Positions 37,198-47,041 of a stretch of 64,000 bases of DNA are shown piece by piece. The number at the start of each line of letters is the position of its first letter. Position 1 is the first letter of the stretch. Below the pieces are notes generated by a model that saw only the letters and a list, made by a program, of their open reading frames with translations, searched no databases and was not told the DNA's origin. The position numbers and the translations under genes are program-made. Origin of the DNA: Amoebidium appalachense (lineage: Eukaryota > Ichthyosporea); the NCBI GenBank assembly GCA_963693365.1, contig CAVNZM010000022.1, forward strand, positions 22,197-86,196, read 5' to 3'.

Positions 37198-38399
37198 ATG
37201 TCTAACCTTAGCTCTCGAGACTACGACTTGGGGGTTGATGGTGCTGCAATCGAGGCGGCCCTTGCCATTCCTAGGAATGTCAAAAACCTTGTGCGCGTTG
37301 CTGGGTTCGGATGTGTTGTCCGTGATCTGATGGCTACTTTTGCCGACTATACCCACGACGAGGGGCTCAAGGAAATCCTTTCTGCTATCAAGTGTATGTT
37401 ACCTGAAGGGATACCGCAATACCCGAGGGGTTTCACTTCAGAAGACGAAGAGAGTCTGAGGACCGCCATCGTTTCTTACTGCAAGAGTAGCAACCGCAAC
37501 GCCAAGATTGCTCGGAATGTCGAATCACGTGCCGGTGATCTCGCCCAGTCTATGGGTGCCGCCCCCATGGCCCCGCCTCAAGATGTCGCCCCCATCGCCC
37601 CGCCTCAAGATGTCGCCCCCATGGTTCCGCCTCAAGATGTCGACACCGAGATGGCCGAGCAAGACCCAGATGATACTAAGGCGGGTGATCACAATTCGGC
37701 AAGGAGCTCCAGTAGTAGGTCTGATACCGAATCGTCTTCGTCTTCATCTGATGACGATGACAACGATGACAACGATGACAACGATGACAACAAGGGGGCT
37801 ATCTGTCTCAAAGAGTTCAACAGTCTTATGCAGAAGAATCGTGAGAGCCAGGACAACGTGGTTATCGATGTGCCAGCCTCGCGGTTTGCTATGTTCGATG
37901 AACTGGGCAATCCGATCTTTGTCGAGTCACGCCATCCAATCGCCGCCCCCCAAACCGCTCCGATCGATGTTTCCTCTGACGATGACACCACTCAAGATCG
38001 TCCGCCTGTCGCTCAGCCCGTTGTCTCTAATGGGATCAGTAAGACCACTGGCCGCAAGTTGGCGATTCCATCGGTGGGCAAGACCCCCCCGGGACTGCCG
38101 AGGCACTTCGGAAGATCGCGAATGCCGGTGTTCAAAAGCACTCCAAGCCCAAGAAGTCTAAGCCCAAGAAGTCTGAGAAGTCTAAGTCGGCTCCCTCGCC
38201 CCAATCGCCCGCACCCAACAACATTGCCGACTGTAATAACCCAGAGAGTAGAAAACGTGCATTTTCTGAATATATGGATACTTGCAAGAATATTTGTAAA
38301 CTGGCAAAGAAGAATATATTGACACAGGAGCAGGCTAAACAGTTTAAAATTGCGGCCTGGCAGAAGAGAATCGAAGACGAGTCAAAGCCTGATGAATAG
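37198..38399 (+). CDS. acidic/basic low-complexity protein with a homopolymer frameshift
   Basis: ATG 37,198 opens a frame with an N-terminal globular region (1-120), three APPQDVAP(M/I) repeats, an S/D-rich acidic stretch (SSSSSSDDDDNDDNDDNDDN) and a middle domain. At the run of seven C (about 38,086-38,092) the coding character moves to another frame: the original frame turns into P/R/S junk ending at 38,322, while the next frame reads KPKKSKPKKSEKSKSAPSP, then SRKRAFSEYMDTCKNICKLA and a helical end to TAG 38,397-38,399. Total length 1,202 nt is not a multiple of three, as expected for one indel. The whole looks like a chromatin- or nucleic-acid-binding protein with an acidic centre and lysine-rich tail. 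No family is recognised. Confidence 0.7.
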
Positions 38400-38620
38400 G
38401 TTTTGTGTTGCTTTACGATGTGTTACACGGATGTAAATCATGTCATTAGTGTCGATGTATGCGTGTTCTTAGTCTTAACAGTAGATTCGGCTTCTATTAG
38501 TATGCATATGTGTTTCTGTGCTTGTTTCTTATATCGACTTGGCTTGTCAATATATATATATATATATGTAAAAAGTTTCATTGTGTTGTTACTCGATATG
38601 TTTGGTGAATATTTTTAAAT
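38400..38620. other. AT-rich spacer with (TA) run
   Basis: Contains atatatatatatat at ~38,552 and aaataaa just before a long C-run. No gene is seen. Confidence 0.4.
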
Positions 38621-38860
38621 AAACCCCCCCCCCCCCCCCCCGGCCCCCGGCCCCCCTGCCTCACGTGCCTCACGTGCCCCCCCTGCCTCACGTGCCCCCC
38701 TGCCTCACGTGCCTCACGTGCCCCCCCTGCCCCCCCTGCCTCACCTGCCTCACGTGCCTCACCTGCCTCACGTGCCCCCCCCCTGCCCCCCCTGCCTCAC
38801 GTGCCCCCCCCTGCCTCACGTGCCTCACGTGCCCCCCCCCCCCCTGCCCGGGTCAAGACT
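38621..38860. repeat. poly-C and CTGCCTCACGTG minisatellite
   Basis: A run of C is followed by about 15 degenerate copies of cctgcctcacgtg(cc), giving many CACGTG (E-box) hexamers. Period is ~11-13 bp. It is related to the cctcctgtg array at 40,145-40,200. Confidence 0.8.
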
Positions 38861-39170
38861 TAGCTCGTGTAGACTTAGCTTTTTTCTCTCTCTCTCTCTC
38901 TCGTGTAGACTTAGCTTTTTTCTCTCTCTCTCTCTCTCGTGTAGACTTAGCTTTTTTCTCTCTCTCTCTCTCGTGTAGACTTAGCTTTTTTCTCTCTCTC
39001 TCTTTTCTCTCTCTCTCTCTCTCTCGTGTAGACTTAGCTTTTTTCTCTCTCTCTCTCTCTCTCGTGTAGACTTAGCTTTTTTCTCTCTCTCTCTTTTCTC
39101 TCTCTCTCTCTCTCTCGTGTGGACTTAGCTTTCTCTCTCTCTCTCTCTCTCTCTCTGTCTGTGCCCGTGT
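38861..39170. repeat. tandem repeat: cgtgtagacttagctttttt plus (CT)n
   Basis: About eight copies of gtgtagacttagcttttt, each followed by (TC)n of varying length, period ~35-55 bp. It lies to the left of the HNH gene. Non-coding. Confidence 0.85.
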
Positions 39171-39248
39171 CCATACTTAGACGTTTTGCTCCCTGTCCCC
39201 GTTCCCCGTTCCCGGCCTATTTCTGATTGGTTTCTTGTCTTTACTTTA

Positions 39249-40106
39249 TTAGGCAAATAGGCGCGTGATGCTGTTGGTCGGGACACACAGCTTGCCGGTG
39301 GGTCGGGCAGTGACGTCAGCCACGAATCTGGGCGCGATGATTGGCTTCACTTCCGGCTCTGGAATGTGTGGCTCCATCAACACCTCGAAGTCTTGCACCA
39401 TGCTTGGGTCGGTCCAGCCACGTGCCTGTGTGCAGTAAACACGCCAATGGGCTCTCGCCACGTGCACGGCCTCCGTGTAGTCGGTGTATGTGCCGATCTT
39501 GTGGTATTGCCCTTTCTTGTGCGCCATTGGAAACCTCACCTCGAAATAACCTTCGCGGGTGTTAACGAACCGGCATGGCTGCCCTGCGATTCGTTTCTTG
39601 AGTTGGTTGTACTCAGTCGGCCGTATGCAGAGATTGGTCCGTCGGTTGTCGGCTTTTGATTGGTTTCGGTGATCGATCTGTAAGCCGCCACTTGTGGTGA
39701 TAAGGCCTTGGAAATAGCACACCAGTTGATGAGCCGTTGGTGCCTCTGTTTCGTGTTGGTTCCACCCGGGCAGGTACAGCCGCAGATAGCCTCCACTGCT
39801 ACATACCCATCCCACACGTGTCGCCCATGCCATGTCCTCTTCAGAGAAACGCCAATCGCACCCATCCATGTGTATCTTATCAGCACCCACTACCTGCATC
39901 TCATTGGCTTCACTCCACGTGTGCATCACCGGCTCGTCATCCTTATCGTACCAGTACAGTCCGAATCCACCGCCCTTTGCCCTGTTGGCTTCATACCATG
40001 AAATTAACTGGCTGGGCTCGTATATGCATAGAGCCACCAGAAATTTACACCATTGCGGTGCTTTGTGTATATTGTCGTTGTTCACTACCTGCTGCACTGG
40101 CAACAT
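39249..40106 (-). CDS. HNH endonuclease with AP2-like C-terminal domain
   Basis: A 285-residue protein from ATG 40,106. The HNH core reads LQIDHRNQSKADNRRTNL (142-159) with DH145-146, the DNRRTNL element and Asn167 in YNQLKKR, as in phage and homing HNH_3 nucleases. Residues ~185-222 (YFEVRFPM...KIGTYTDYTEAVHVARAH) match the AP2-type DNA-binding domain often attached to such enzymes. An N-terminal ~130-residue region is unrecognised. aaaatattatgtgcataaca lies immediately upstream on the minus strand, shared with the 32,695 gene. Flanking direct repeats (cgttccccgttccc...) suggest mobility. Confidence 0.85.
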   Translation of the reverse strand: MLPVQQVVNNDNIHKAPQWCKFLVALCIYEPSQLISWYEANRAKGGGFGLYWYDKDDEPVMHTWSEANEMQVVGADKIHMDGCDWRFSEEDMAWATRVGWVCSSGGYLRLYLPGWNQHETEAPTAHQLVCYFQGLITTSGGLQIDHRNQSKADNRRTNLCIRPTEYNQLKKRIAGQPCRFVNTREGYFEVRFPMAHKKGQYHKIGTYTDYTEAVHVARAHWRVYCTQARGWTDPSMVQDFEVLMEPHIPEPEVKPIIAPRFVADVTARPTGKLCVPTNSITRLFA

Positions 40107-40139
40107 ATGTTATGCACACATAATATTTTCCTCACCCCA

Positions 40140-40233
40140 CCCCGCGTGCCTCCCGTGCCTCCTGTGCCTCCTGTGCCTCCTGTGCCTCCTGTGCCTCCTG
40201 TGCATTCCCCGTTCCCCGTTCCCCGGCCTGATC
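40140..40233. repeat. (cctcctgtg)n and gttccccgttccccggcct repeat
   Basis: 40,145-40,205 repeats cctcctgtg six times; 40,205-40,232 reads cattccccgttccccgttcc and ccggcct, matching 39,196-39,222 on the other side of the HNH gene. Confidence 0.7.
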
Positions 40234-40463
40234 CTTAGTGTGATACTATGTCATCGCGTTTAAGAAATCTGTCTGTTGTCATTGGCCACTTACCCACTTA
40301 GAAGTGGGTAATGCTCTGTCGTTTGTTTTGTCTCCTTTTTTTTTTCTTTTTTTATTTTAAGTGGGAAAAGTGGGAAGTGGGAAATAGATTGATCGCGATC
40401 GGATCGGAGGTGGTTTGGTGTGGTGTGATCTCAAAGTTACCAGGCCACGTGACTAGTCCAATA

Positions 40464-40660
40464 TTGGATTGGGCGATGGACTTGGTAAAGTTCGAATCGA
40501 ATCGCGAAGGGAGTCTAGATACTCCCTCCCCGTCCCCCCCAGACCCCGTCCCCCCAGACCCCCGTGCACCGGGCCGGTCCGGGCGCCGTGCTCCGGGCTC
40601 CGTGCCTGGCGGCCCTTCGCGATTCGATTCGAACTTTACCAAGTCCATCGCCCAATCCAA
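40464..40660. repeat. perfect 48-bp inverted repeat with 101-bp spacer
   Basis: Left arm 40,464-40,511 (starting ttggattgggcgatggactt) is the exact reverse complement of 40,613-40,660. The spacer is C-rich. The structure can form a long hairpin. It lies close to the change from virus-like to host-like sequence. Confidence 0.9.
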
Positions 40661-41022
40661 GTCCGATATGGAGGTCCTTCATTTTCCATCTCTGACGTCA
40701 TAATCCCCTTTCATTTTCCATGCACACATATAAAGACATACCATGATATTTATTACATAATATCCGTAATAAATGCATACGATAGCATGATATTTTACTT
40801 TTTAAAATAAAAAATATATGATTTCACCTTAAAGTTTTAAAACCCACTTCGGACTGGGTTTCCATGCTTTTCCATGCGAACATCTGGAGTGCTGGCCCGA
40901 AAAGCGACCCGTCGACCCTTGTTTGCGAACATACATGATCATCAGTTTGCCCAATCGCTCGCCCATTTTCATTTGCAGGAAGGAGGCCTTGCTCTAGTCT
41001 ACCAAGAAGTCGTCAGAGAAAA
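40661..41022. other. AT-rich spacer, no gene seen
   Basis: Contains tataaagacataccatgatatttattac and poly-A/T words. It separates the last virus-like gene block from the first host-like gene. Confidence 0.4.
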
Positions 41023-41496
41023 ATGACAACCCACTGGGCGCAACGGTTTTTTCAGGCCTTCACCGACAATGCAACAAATATTACCGCAGCGGTGGCCCTG
41101 TTTGGGACGTTCGGGGCTACGTTGCATTACATTGAGGCAAACCGTCAGCGCACTGCAGTTCTGGAGGAAAAGATCAGCAAGACTCAAGCGGTCTTCGAGG
41201 TCAAGGAGGTAGCTCTGGAGGAAAAGATCAGCAAGACTCAAGCGGTCTTCGAGGTCAAGGAGGTAGCTCTGAAGGAAAAGATCAGCAAGACTCAGGCGGT
41301 CTTCGAGGTTGAGCTGCGTAGTAAGGAAAAGGAAATGGCTGCCCAGAGGGAGTTGTTTGAGCACAAGCTGGAGATACAGGAGCAGAAGCACCAGAGGGAG
41401 GTGGAAGCCTTCAAGGCGTTTACGTGGGATGTTCTGGTGAAGACCGGCCTGTCTGCAGACTACCCTTTCCAGCCCCATCCCAAGGCCGGGCAGTAG
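41023..41496 (+). CDS. membrane-anchored coiled-coil protein with three tandem repeats
   Basis: A 157-residue protein from ATG 41,023. A hydrophobic segment (NITAAVALFGTFGATLHYI, residues 17-35) is a likely membrane anchor. It is followed by three tandem copies of a ~20-residue unit (EEKISKTQAVFEVKEVAL), the last one diverging, and then a charged coiled coil to the C-terminus. Codon use is less GC-biased than in the virus-like genes. It could be a mitochondrial or endomembrane tether; no family is recognised. The near-identical 60-bp DNA repeats indicate recent expansion. Confidence 0.65.
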   Translation: MTTHWAQRFFQAFTDNATNITAAVALFGTFGATLHYIEANRQRTAVLEEKISKTQAVFEVKEVALEEKISKTQAVFEVKEVALKEKISKTQAVFEVELRSKEKEMAAQRELFEHKLEIQEQKHQREVEAFKAFTWDVLVKTGLSADYPFQPHPKAGQ

Positions 41497-43149
41497 ATGC
41501 TTGGTCAGAGGTCCTCGTAAGAAGTTGTTATGGTTGAGTTACTTCCGGCGTCTTTGAGCCTGGGCATGCAGCAAACTCGTTTTAGATATATTTGTTCGCT
41601 GTTAGGAAACTGATTTTTTGAAGGTTGTTTATGAGATTGTGGCATAGGTTGATGATGTACAAGTCCAGTTGTAAGACATGCAAAGTGGATATGAGTGAAG
41701 GTCAGTGAAAGCGCTTGCAGGGCCCAGGTGGCAATAGCTAGCCGTTTATTTGAGTGAAGCAAGGGACACCGTTTTTTTTGAATTTTTAGTCGGAGCCGTA
41801 AGCTGCTCTATCGAATGACCTACACTATCGACACTTCACCCTTGCTGACGACCACATCAATACATAAGGCTGGAATGACCTTTCTCTCAAGTTGACTACG
41901 CACTTAAATGCCATGCAGACGCAGAAGCCTTCCCAAGAGATCGTGGCCCTGGTGATGCCGTCTTAGGGTCTCGCCGCTGCAGCTCGGCGGCAGTTGATTT
42001 GATTTCTGCCCGTTCTACTCCTCTCTTCTACCCCCTCGTTATCCATTCCGGGTGCCAGGGTGCCAAGATGTCCTGATGTGTTCATACACACTAGACATCT
42101 TAAAGCTAGCTATACTGTGCAATGATAAGCATGGCTCATCACAGAAGCACAGAAGCCATGCCCCGCGCTTAGTTGGATTCCTGTGTGGGTCTATCAGCTT
42201 TATACCAAAAAATGACAGTGTTGTCAATCATTTGCAAAAACTGGCATTAAGCCTTAGCATTCATAGGTCATATTAAGGACGTGTCACAAAGGTTTTCAAC
42301 AACTATAGGGAACGAGGAACAGAGATTGTTGGGCAAATATAATATAAAAGATATATAATAATAGAATCTAAAAACGAATGTGAATCTCTCGATAGCTCAC
42401 TTCTGTAGATAGTGCGCAAATAGGAGATATACGAGAAGGGACGGCGAGTGGGTTGGTGGGTGGTTCGAAAGTAGCAAGAAAGTGTGTGAAAGCGTGTGTG
42501 TGAGGTGAGCCAGAGTACGAAATAGTTGTGGTTCCGAGGAGAGAAGGGAGATAAAAAAGTCATGGGGGGTGATAGGGGGAGGGAGGGGAGAAAAAGCAAA
42601 TTCTTGCATGTGTGTGTGTGGTTGAGCATGGATGAGGGGGTATCAAGTAAGCAAGCACGGAATCGGGGGGATAGTAAGAGGCAAAAGGAAAAGGGTGGTC
42701 GAATCTCTTAAGAGTAAGCACGTGTTGAACAAGAGAGAGGGGACAGCAAGAGTATGGTTGATGTTTGTTAGCAAGTGAATGGCAGGGGTAAGTGTTTGTG
42801 CATGTGTGTGTGTACTATCCGCATCGCTTTCATGGAATCGAAGCTTCAGCTTGACTTAGTCATCAGGACAAACTTGAACAGCATGCTCGTTAACAACTGT
42901 CTCGATCAAGGTCTCGACAAGCTCTTTGTCAGCCAGCCCTGTTATTTCAGGACTCATTAAGAGGCAACGGGCGAAATAGACTAGGCCAAACAGCATCTAT
43001 GTGATCACGAGCTGCCATAGCTTCAGTACTGATTATTTTGTTTTGTACACCATGTCCGGAAAAAACTCTTGTCGAACCCGAAAAGAAGTGCAAAATTAGT
43101 TACTTTGGGTTGCCGCAAGTGCTACTTACGACAAAGAGCTCGTGCTCGA
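41497..43149. other. intergenic region, no secure gene
   Basis: Low-complexity T/G-rich and purine-rich stretches (42,520-42,720 gga/gag-rich). On the minus strand 42,856-42,957 has a 33-codon open phrase (MSPEITGLADKELVETLIET...) that looks coding but is too short to call alone. Confidence 0.35.
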
Positions 43150-43303
43150 CTAGGCATGTGTGGAGGTAATGGGACGAGGTACTCTGATCATCAAAGGAAC
43201 CATGAAATATTCGACCATAGACTTCCAGACACACACCACTGGAGTCTTCCACGCCAAGTATGACGTCACAGCTCGCAGGCGAATGGGTCCCCTTGGGCTG
43301 TAA
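43150..43303 (+). pseudogene. possible 3' exon or gene fragment
   Basis: One plus-strand frame reads ACVEVMGRGTLIIKGTMKYS... to ...ARRRMGPLGL and a TAA (about 51 codons). It has protein-like composition but no start codon context, and I find no partner exon. It may be an exon end or a relic. Confidence 0.25.
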
Positions 43304-43517
43304 AGCGCTTCGCTCGTCTGTCTAAGCTCCACAAGCTACTTAAAAACTTCAATGGCTAGCATAAGGGAAAATAGGGTTAAAGGGTATAGGTCAAAAAACG
43401 TCCTCGTCATCTATTTTGCTCTTCTACGACTCTGCTGTCTTAATTAAGCTTACGTCAGCCAAGTCAGCACAGCCGGGCCGGAAACATTTGTCACGCATGA
43501 CGTCACCACGATGTTCC

Positions 43518-43592
43518 CTACATGTTTTCATCCTCCTCCTCGTCCTCCACATGTACAGGCAACCACGCGTTAGCCTGTGTTTGTGCCTCGAG
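43518..43592 (-). pseudogene. second copy of a membrane-protein C-terminal tail
   Basis: Minus strand reads EAQTQANAWLPVHVEDEEED ENM stop, matching the tail of the exon at 43,853-43,990 (TQSNMWLPVEDEEDENM stop). Only the tail is kept; the membrane segment is missing. It shows a local tandem duplication of the gene end. Confidence 0.6.
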
Positions 43593-43852
43593 TTGGGGAA
43601 AACTCAGAAAAAGAACCCCAAAACGCCCGGGTTTCTCTATTATCGAATTGTTTCCCCCCCCTCTGACATGGGAAACTCGTAAAACCAAACCAAAAACACA
43701 GTTTTTTTTTGATACTCCCTACATGTTTCACTCTCCTAAACGCCGATAAATCCAGGAGATTTGGAAAACTCAACCAAAAACACCACGTATTGGATGTTCC
43801 CTGCATTATTTCATACACGGAGATACGGCAAACTAAACCAAAAACACCGTCC

Positions 43853-43990
43853 CTACATGTTTTCATCCTCCTCGTCCTCCACCGGAAGCCACATGTTGCT
43901 TTGTGTCTGTTCCTGTCTCTTGCGCCTGCCCATCTTCCTCCACACGAGCAGACCCAGCACACCCACGCCAAACCCACCAATCACGATGGC
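43853..43990 (-). CDS. last exon of a single-pass membrane protein
   Basis: A 46-codon terminal exon. The minus strand shows a splice acceptor (ctaacag) then AIVIGGFGVGVLGLLVW, a 17-residue transmembrane segment, a basic stop-transfer RKMGRRKRQEQ and an acidic tail ending EDEEDENM and TAG at 43,855-43,853. This is the classic end of a type I membrane protein. Upstream exons would lie to the right of 43,990 but I could not find them in the microsatellite-rich sequence. The family is unknown. Confidence 0.6.
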   Translation of the reverse strand, partial: AIVIGGFGVGVLGLLVWRKMGRRKRQEQTQSNMWLPVEDEEDENM

Positions 43991-44740
43991 CTGTTAGAAG
44001 TTAAAACGACCGTGTAAGTAAAGTGGCCAATCAGAACTAATAAAATAAGTAAAATAATAATAACAATAAAACGTGTTTTCGTGTATGCGTGTGTGCACGT
44101 GTGTCTGCGCACGCACCCAAAGGTGTGCCAGTAATTGTATGCGTGTGTATGTGTACATGTTGGGAGTGATGGTGGTGGTTGGTGGAGGGGATGAGAGAGG
44201 GGGGCGGGGAGGGGGGAAGGGGGGGGGAAGGAGCGATCAGGGAGATGAAATTGCTATTCGTGTGTACGTGCATCCGTTTGTGGTATGTGCCTCTGTTTGC
44301 TTTTGGCGCCCCTAGATGTCCCCTTCCCTCCCCCCCTCCCCTCTCTCTCCCACCTCCCCGACTCCTTCCCCCCTCTCTCGTCTCCGCATGCATGTTCGGG
44401 TTTCACACTCTCAGTCTCACTTGCCCTCACACACACACACACTCTCTCTCCCTCCTGACCTCAGACCGCCCCTTCCCCTGTCCATGGGAAGGGGGGGGGG
44501 GAATAACATATGAGGGGCGAAAGCGCGGGGAGGGGAAGAAGGCAGGGCAGTGGACCAAGAGAAAAGCTATAAGAGGAAGAGAAGGAAAGAGGGGGGGGGG
44601 GGGGGAGGGGGGGGGGGAGGGAGGGGGGCTTCACACCAGTGCGACATAGATGTGCAGATTTGTGCTCCCTGCCTTTTAGCTCTCCTACCTGTGCCCTGTA
44701 GTAACACGGTCAGCATCCACTACATAATTTAACATTTATA
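43991..44740. repeat. GT/GA/CA microsatellites and poly-G
   Basis: GTGTG- and purine-rich runs (44,080-44,260), CT-rich runs (44,310-44,460) and poly-G (44,591-44,630). No gene is seen. Confidence 0.6.
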
Positions 44741-45300
44741 CCAGCCAAACATTTATACGAACACGCTCATGCATGAAAACGTGGCCACTTAGACATTTAT
44801 GCGCACCCACTTATACATTTTTATACATATCCACTATACATTTATACCCACCCCCTTATGAATTTACACGCACCAAGTTACAAATTTATAAGCATCCATT
44901 TTGCACATATACCCACCCACAAATGGACTTCTACACATCCGTCATACACATCCATTACATATTTATTCACACCACATAGACATACACCAATCCACTTAAA
45001 CATTTATACATACCCCCATTTTTACATTTCTACCTGACACATATGGAGGCACCCATTCATACATTTGTACACACCCACTTAGACATTGTTCCCACATGAG
45101 TGTATACTTACACAAATCACTCATGCATTTATCCACATCCACGTCCAGATTTATACTTACCAACTGGTGTCTTTTTGCCTCTCATTTGATATATTTATAC
45201 ACACCCACTATCCACATCCACGTCCAGATTTATACTTACCAAATGGTGTCTTTTTGTCTCTCATTTGATATATTTATACACACCCACTTATACAACAACT
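44741..45300. repeat. degenerate minisatellite cacccacttatacatttata
   Basis: About 25 imperfect copies of an acccact(t)atacatttata-type unit, spaced ~20-45 bp, including a closer duplicate pair at 45,130-45,190 and 45,210-45,270 (cacgtccagatttatactta ... ggtgtctttttg). Non-coding. Confidence 0.7.
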
Positions 45301-45442
45301 TTACATCCTCCCCCCCCCCCCCCCCCCCGCATTTAAACATCAACCCCCCTCCACCCCCACCCCCCTTCCCCCCACACATACACACATCCCCCCCCCCCAC
45401 AGACACACACACTTACACACCTATACAAACCCACTTACATAC
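45301..45442. repeat. poly-C tracts and CA-rich sequence
   Basis: C-runs at 45,310-45,328 and 45,390-45,399 with (CA)n words. It borders the truncated 3' end of the copia relic. Confidence 0.6.
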
Positions 45443-46054
45443 TTATAAACACCTACTACTATACACATTTATACCCACCCAATTAAACACAGAAATCCAG
45501 AACCCAAAAACACCTGACTCAACGTAGTGGACAACCACGTCCCCACTGGCAATGTAGGCCTTGGTGTTGGGATACCGGACGGCAATGTGTTTGGTACGGT
45601 GCTTGATGCCGGTGGAGTTGACGATGGCAATGGTCGACTGGTTGTCACAGTACACCGGAGTCGGAGCAAGCATGGGACAGCCGAGTTCCTTGAAGAGGTC
45701 ACGGACCCAAGCAACTTCTTGGGTGCCAGCATTGAGAGCAATCAGCTCAGCTTCAGTGGTGCTGGTGGCCGTGATGGGCTGGAGCTTGGAGTACCAGATG
45801 ACGGGCATACCAGCAAACACGATAATGTAGCCGGTGGTAGACTTCTTGCTGTCGGCACAACCAGCAAAGTCAGCATCCGTGTAGCATTCGAGTATGGGGG
45901 ACTGGGTGGCCGAGTACTTGTAGTCAATGCCAAGGTCAATGGTGCCGAGAAAAATGATTTCCCATTGAAAATAGGTAGTTTTGCTATCGGGACCAGTCTT
46001 CCCTTCACCTTTCCACATGGTGATTTTGTTTACGCCAGTTTTGTTTGGATCCAT
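45443..46054 (-). pseudogene. Ty1/copia deletion derivative: gag start fused to RNase H
   Basis: ATG 46,054 begins MDPNKTGVNKITMW...YFQWE, which corresponds to the gag start of the intact element at 62,903 ([13 protein letters not shown]...YFEWE). At about 45,950 it passes in frame into the RNase H domain: [52 protein letters not shown] and [12 protein letters not shown]. All of protease, integrase and reverse transcriptase are missing. Homology ends near HYVES (about 45,520); the tail is unrelated. The element's 5' LTR would be the TG...CA repeat at 46,117-47,041; no 3' LTR is found. The open frame is preserved across the deletion. Confidence 0.85.
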
Positions 46055-46116
46055 GATTGAAAAACGAGCGCGAGTTCTAGATGTGTGTAGGGAGCGTACA
46101 AAAGGGCTGCATAACC

Positions 46117-47041
46117 TGTTAAATTCTATAAGTATTTGGGATGTAAGCAGAGACACAGTGGTGCAGTGTGAAAACACCACAGACACACACAACAACAAAA
46201 CACGGAACGATCGGAGCAGTGTACACAACAGACATCAATGTTTAGACACGACTGAACTGAATTTATTCTGATCTTCGAATAAATACCTGAAATTCCTCTA
46301 AGTCCAATCCATACATGATTTCCGACCAGTCGGAAATCAGATCCATCTCTAATAGAAACCAATCACTAAGAACCAATTGCTTTCAGAGAGATCCGGTACG
46401 CGGAGGCGTACACGATAGGACACAGACACTAGTTAGGATCAACTCGTGTCATCATCAAGGAAGTTCTAACCTATGACATACTGCAAAGACTCAGACATAT
46501 CACACTTAACCTTGATGATTGGTTAAAGCCCGGCAACACATGAAAACTAAAGTGAATTAATGAAGTCTAAACACACATGCTATTCTAAGTGTAGCCTAAG
46601 TGTGTTACCGTCCAATGAACACGTATTAAGTAACACAAATCTACCTAACATATATTAGTAGAAAAGAAATACGATTATACACATGAAGACAAGGAGAGAA
46701 AGAAAAGAAAATAAGGAAGGAGAAAGAGGAAGGAAAAGAGAGCACAGATCAACAAACAAGATAGTAATAGCATAACTATAACCAGAGATATTTATGTACA
46801 CACGAACATGTACACGTCTCTCCCTGAGTGGGTGGATCCGTGTACACACATATAAATATTCTAATCGATATTACAATACACGATTAAAGCCGATACAACA
46901 CGATTACAAGTATACAAGCATATCGGAGATCGATGCTACACTTTACATAATAGGAGTGTGGCATTTACACTAAGCATATGAACTGAAACATAACACAAAC
47001 TGAGAAGATCTTACCATATGTAAATACTACGTATTACAACA
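46117..47041 (-). repeat. 925-bp TG...CA repeat, copy 1 (complete; likely copia 5' LTR)
   Basis: Plus-strand ends are tgttaaattctataag and tacgtattacaaca, so the repeat has inverted TG/CA termini. It lies 62 bp from the gag ATG of the copia relic, as expected of a 5' LTR on the minus strand, and the next bases on that strand are ggttatgcagccc. It abuts the broken zinc-knuckle gag gene at 47,042. Copies 2 and 3 are at 48,405-49,174 (inverted) and 50,278-51,161. Confidence 0.8.

Noticed and set aside
1-40100. Assignment to a named giant-virus family
   Set aside because: No capsid, DNA polymerase, packaging ATPase or late transcription factor gene in the window; the remaining genes are shared by many viruses and some bacteria.
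40490-40510. tRNA B-box-like gttcgaatcgaat
   Set aside because: It is part of the 48-bp inverted repeat; no acceptor stem or A box found.
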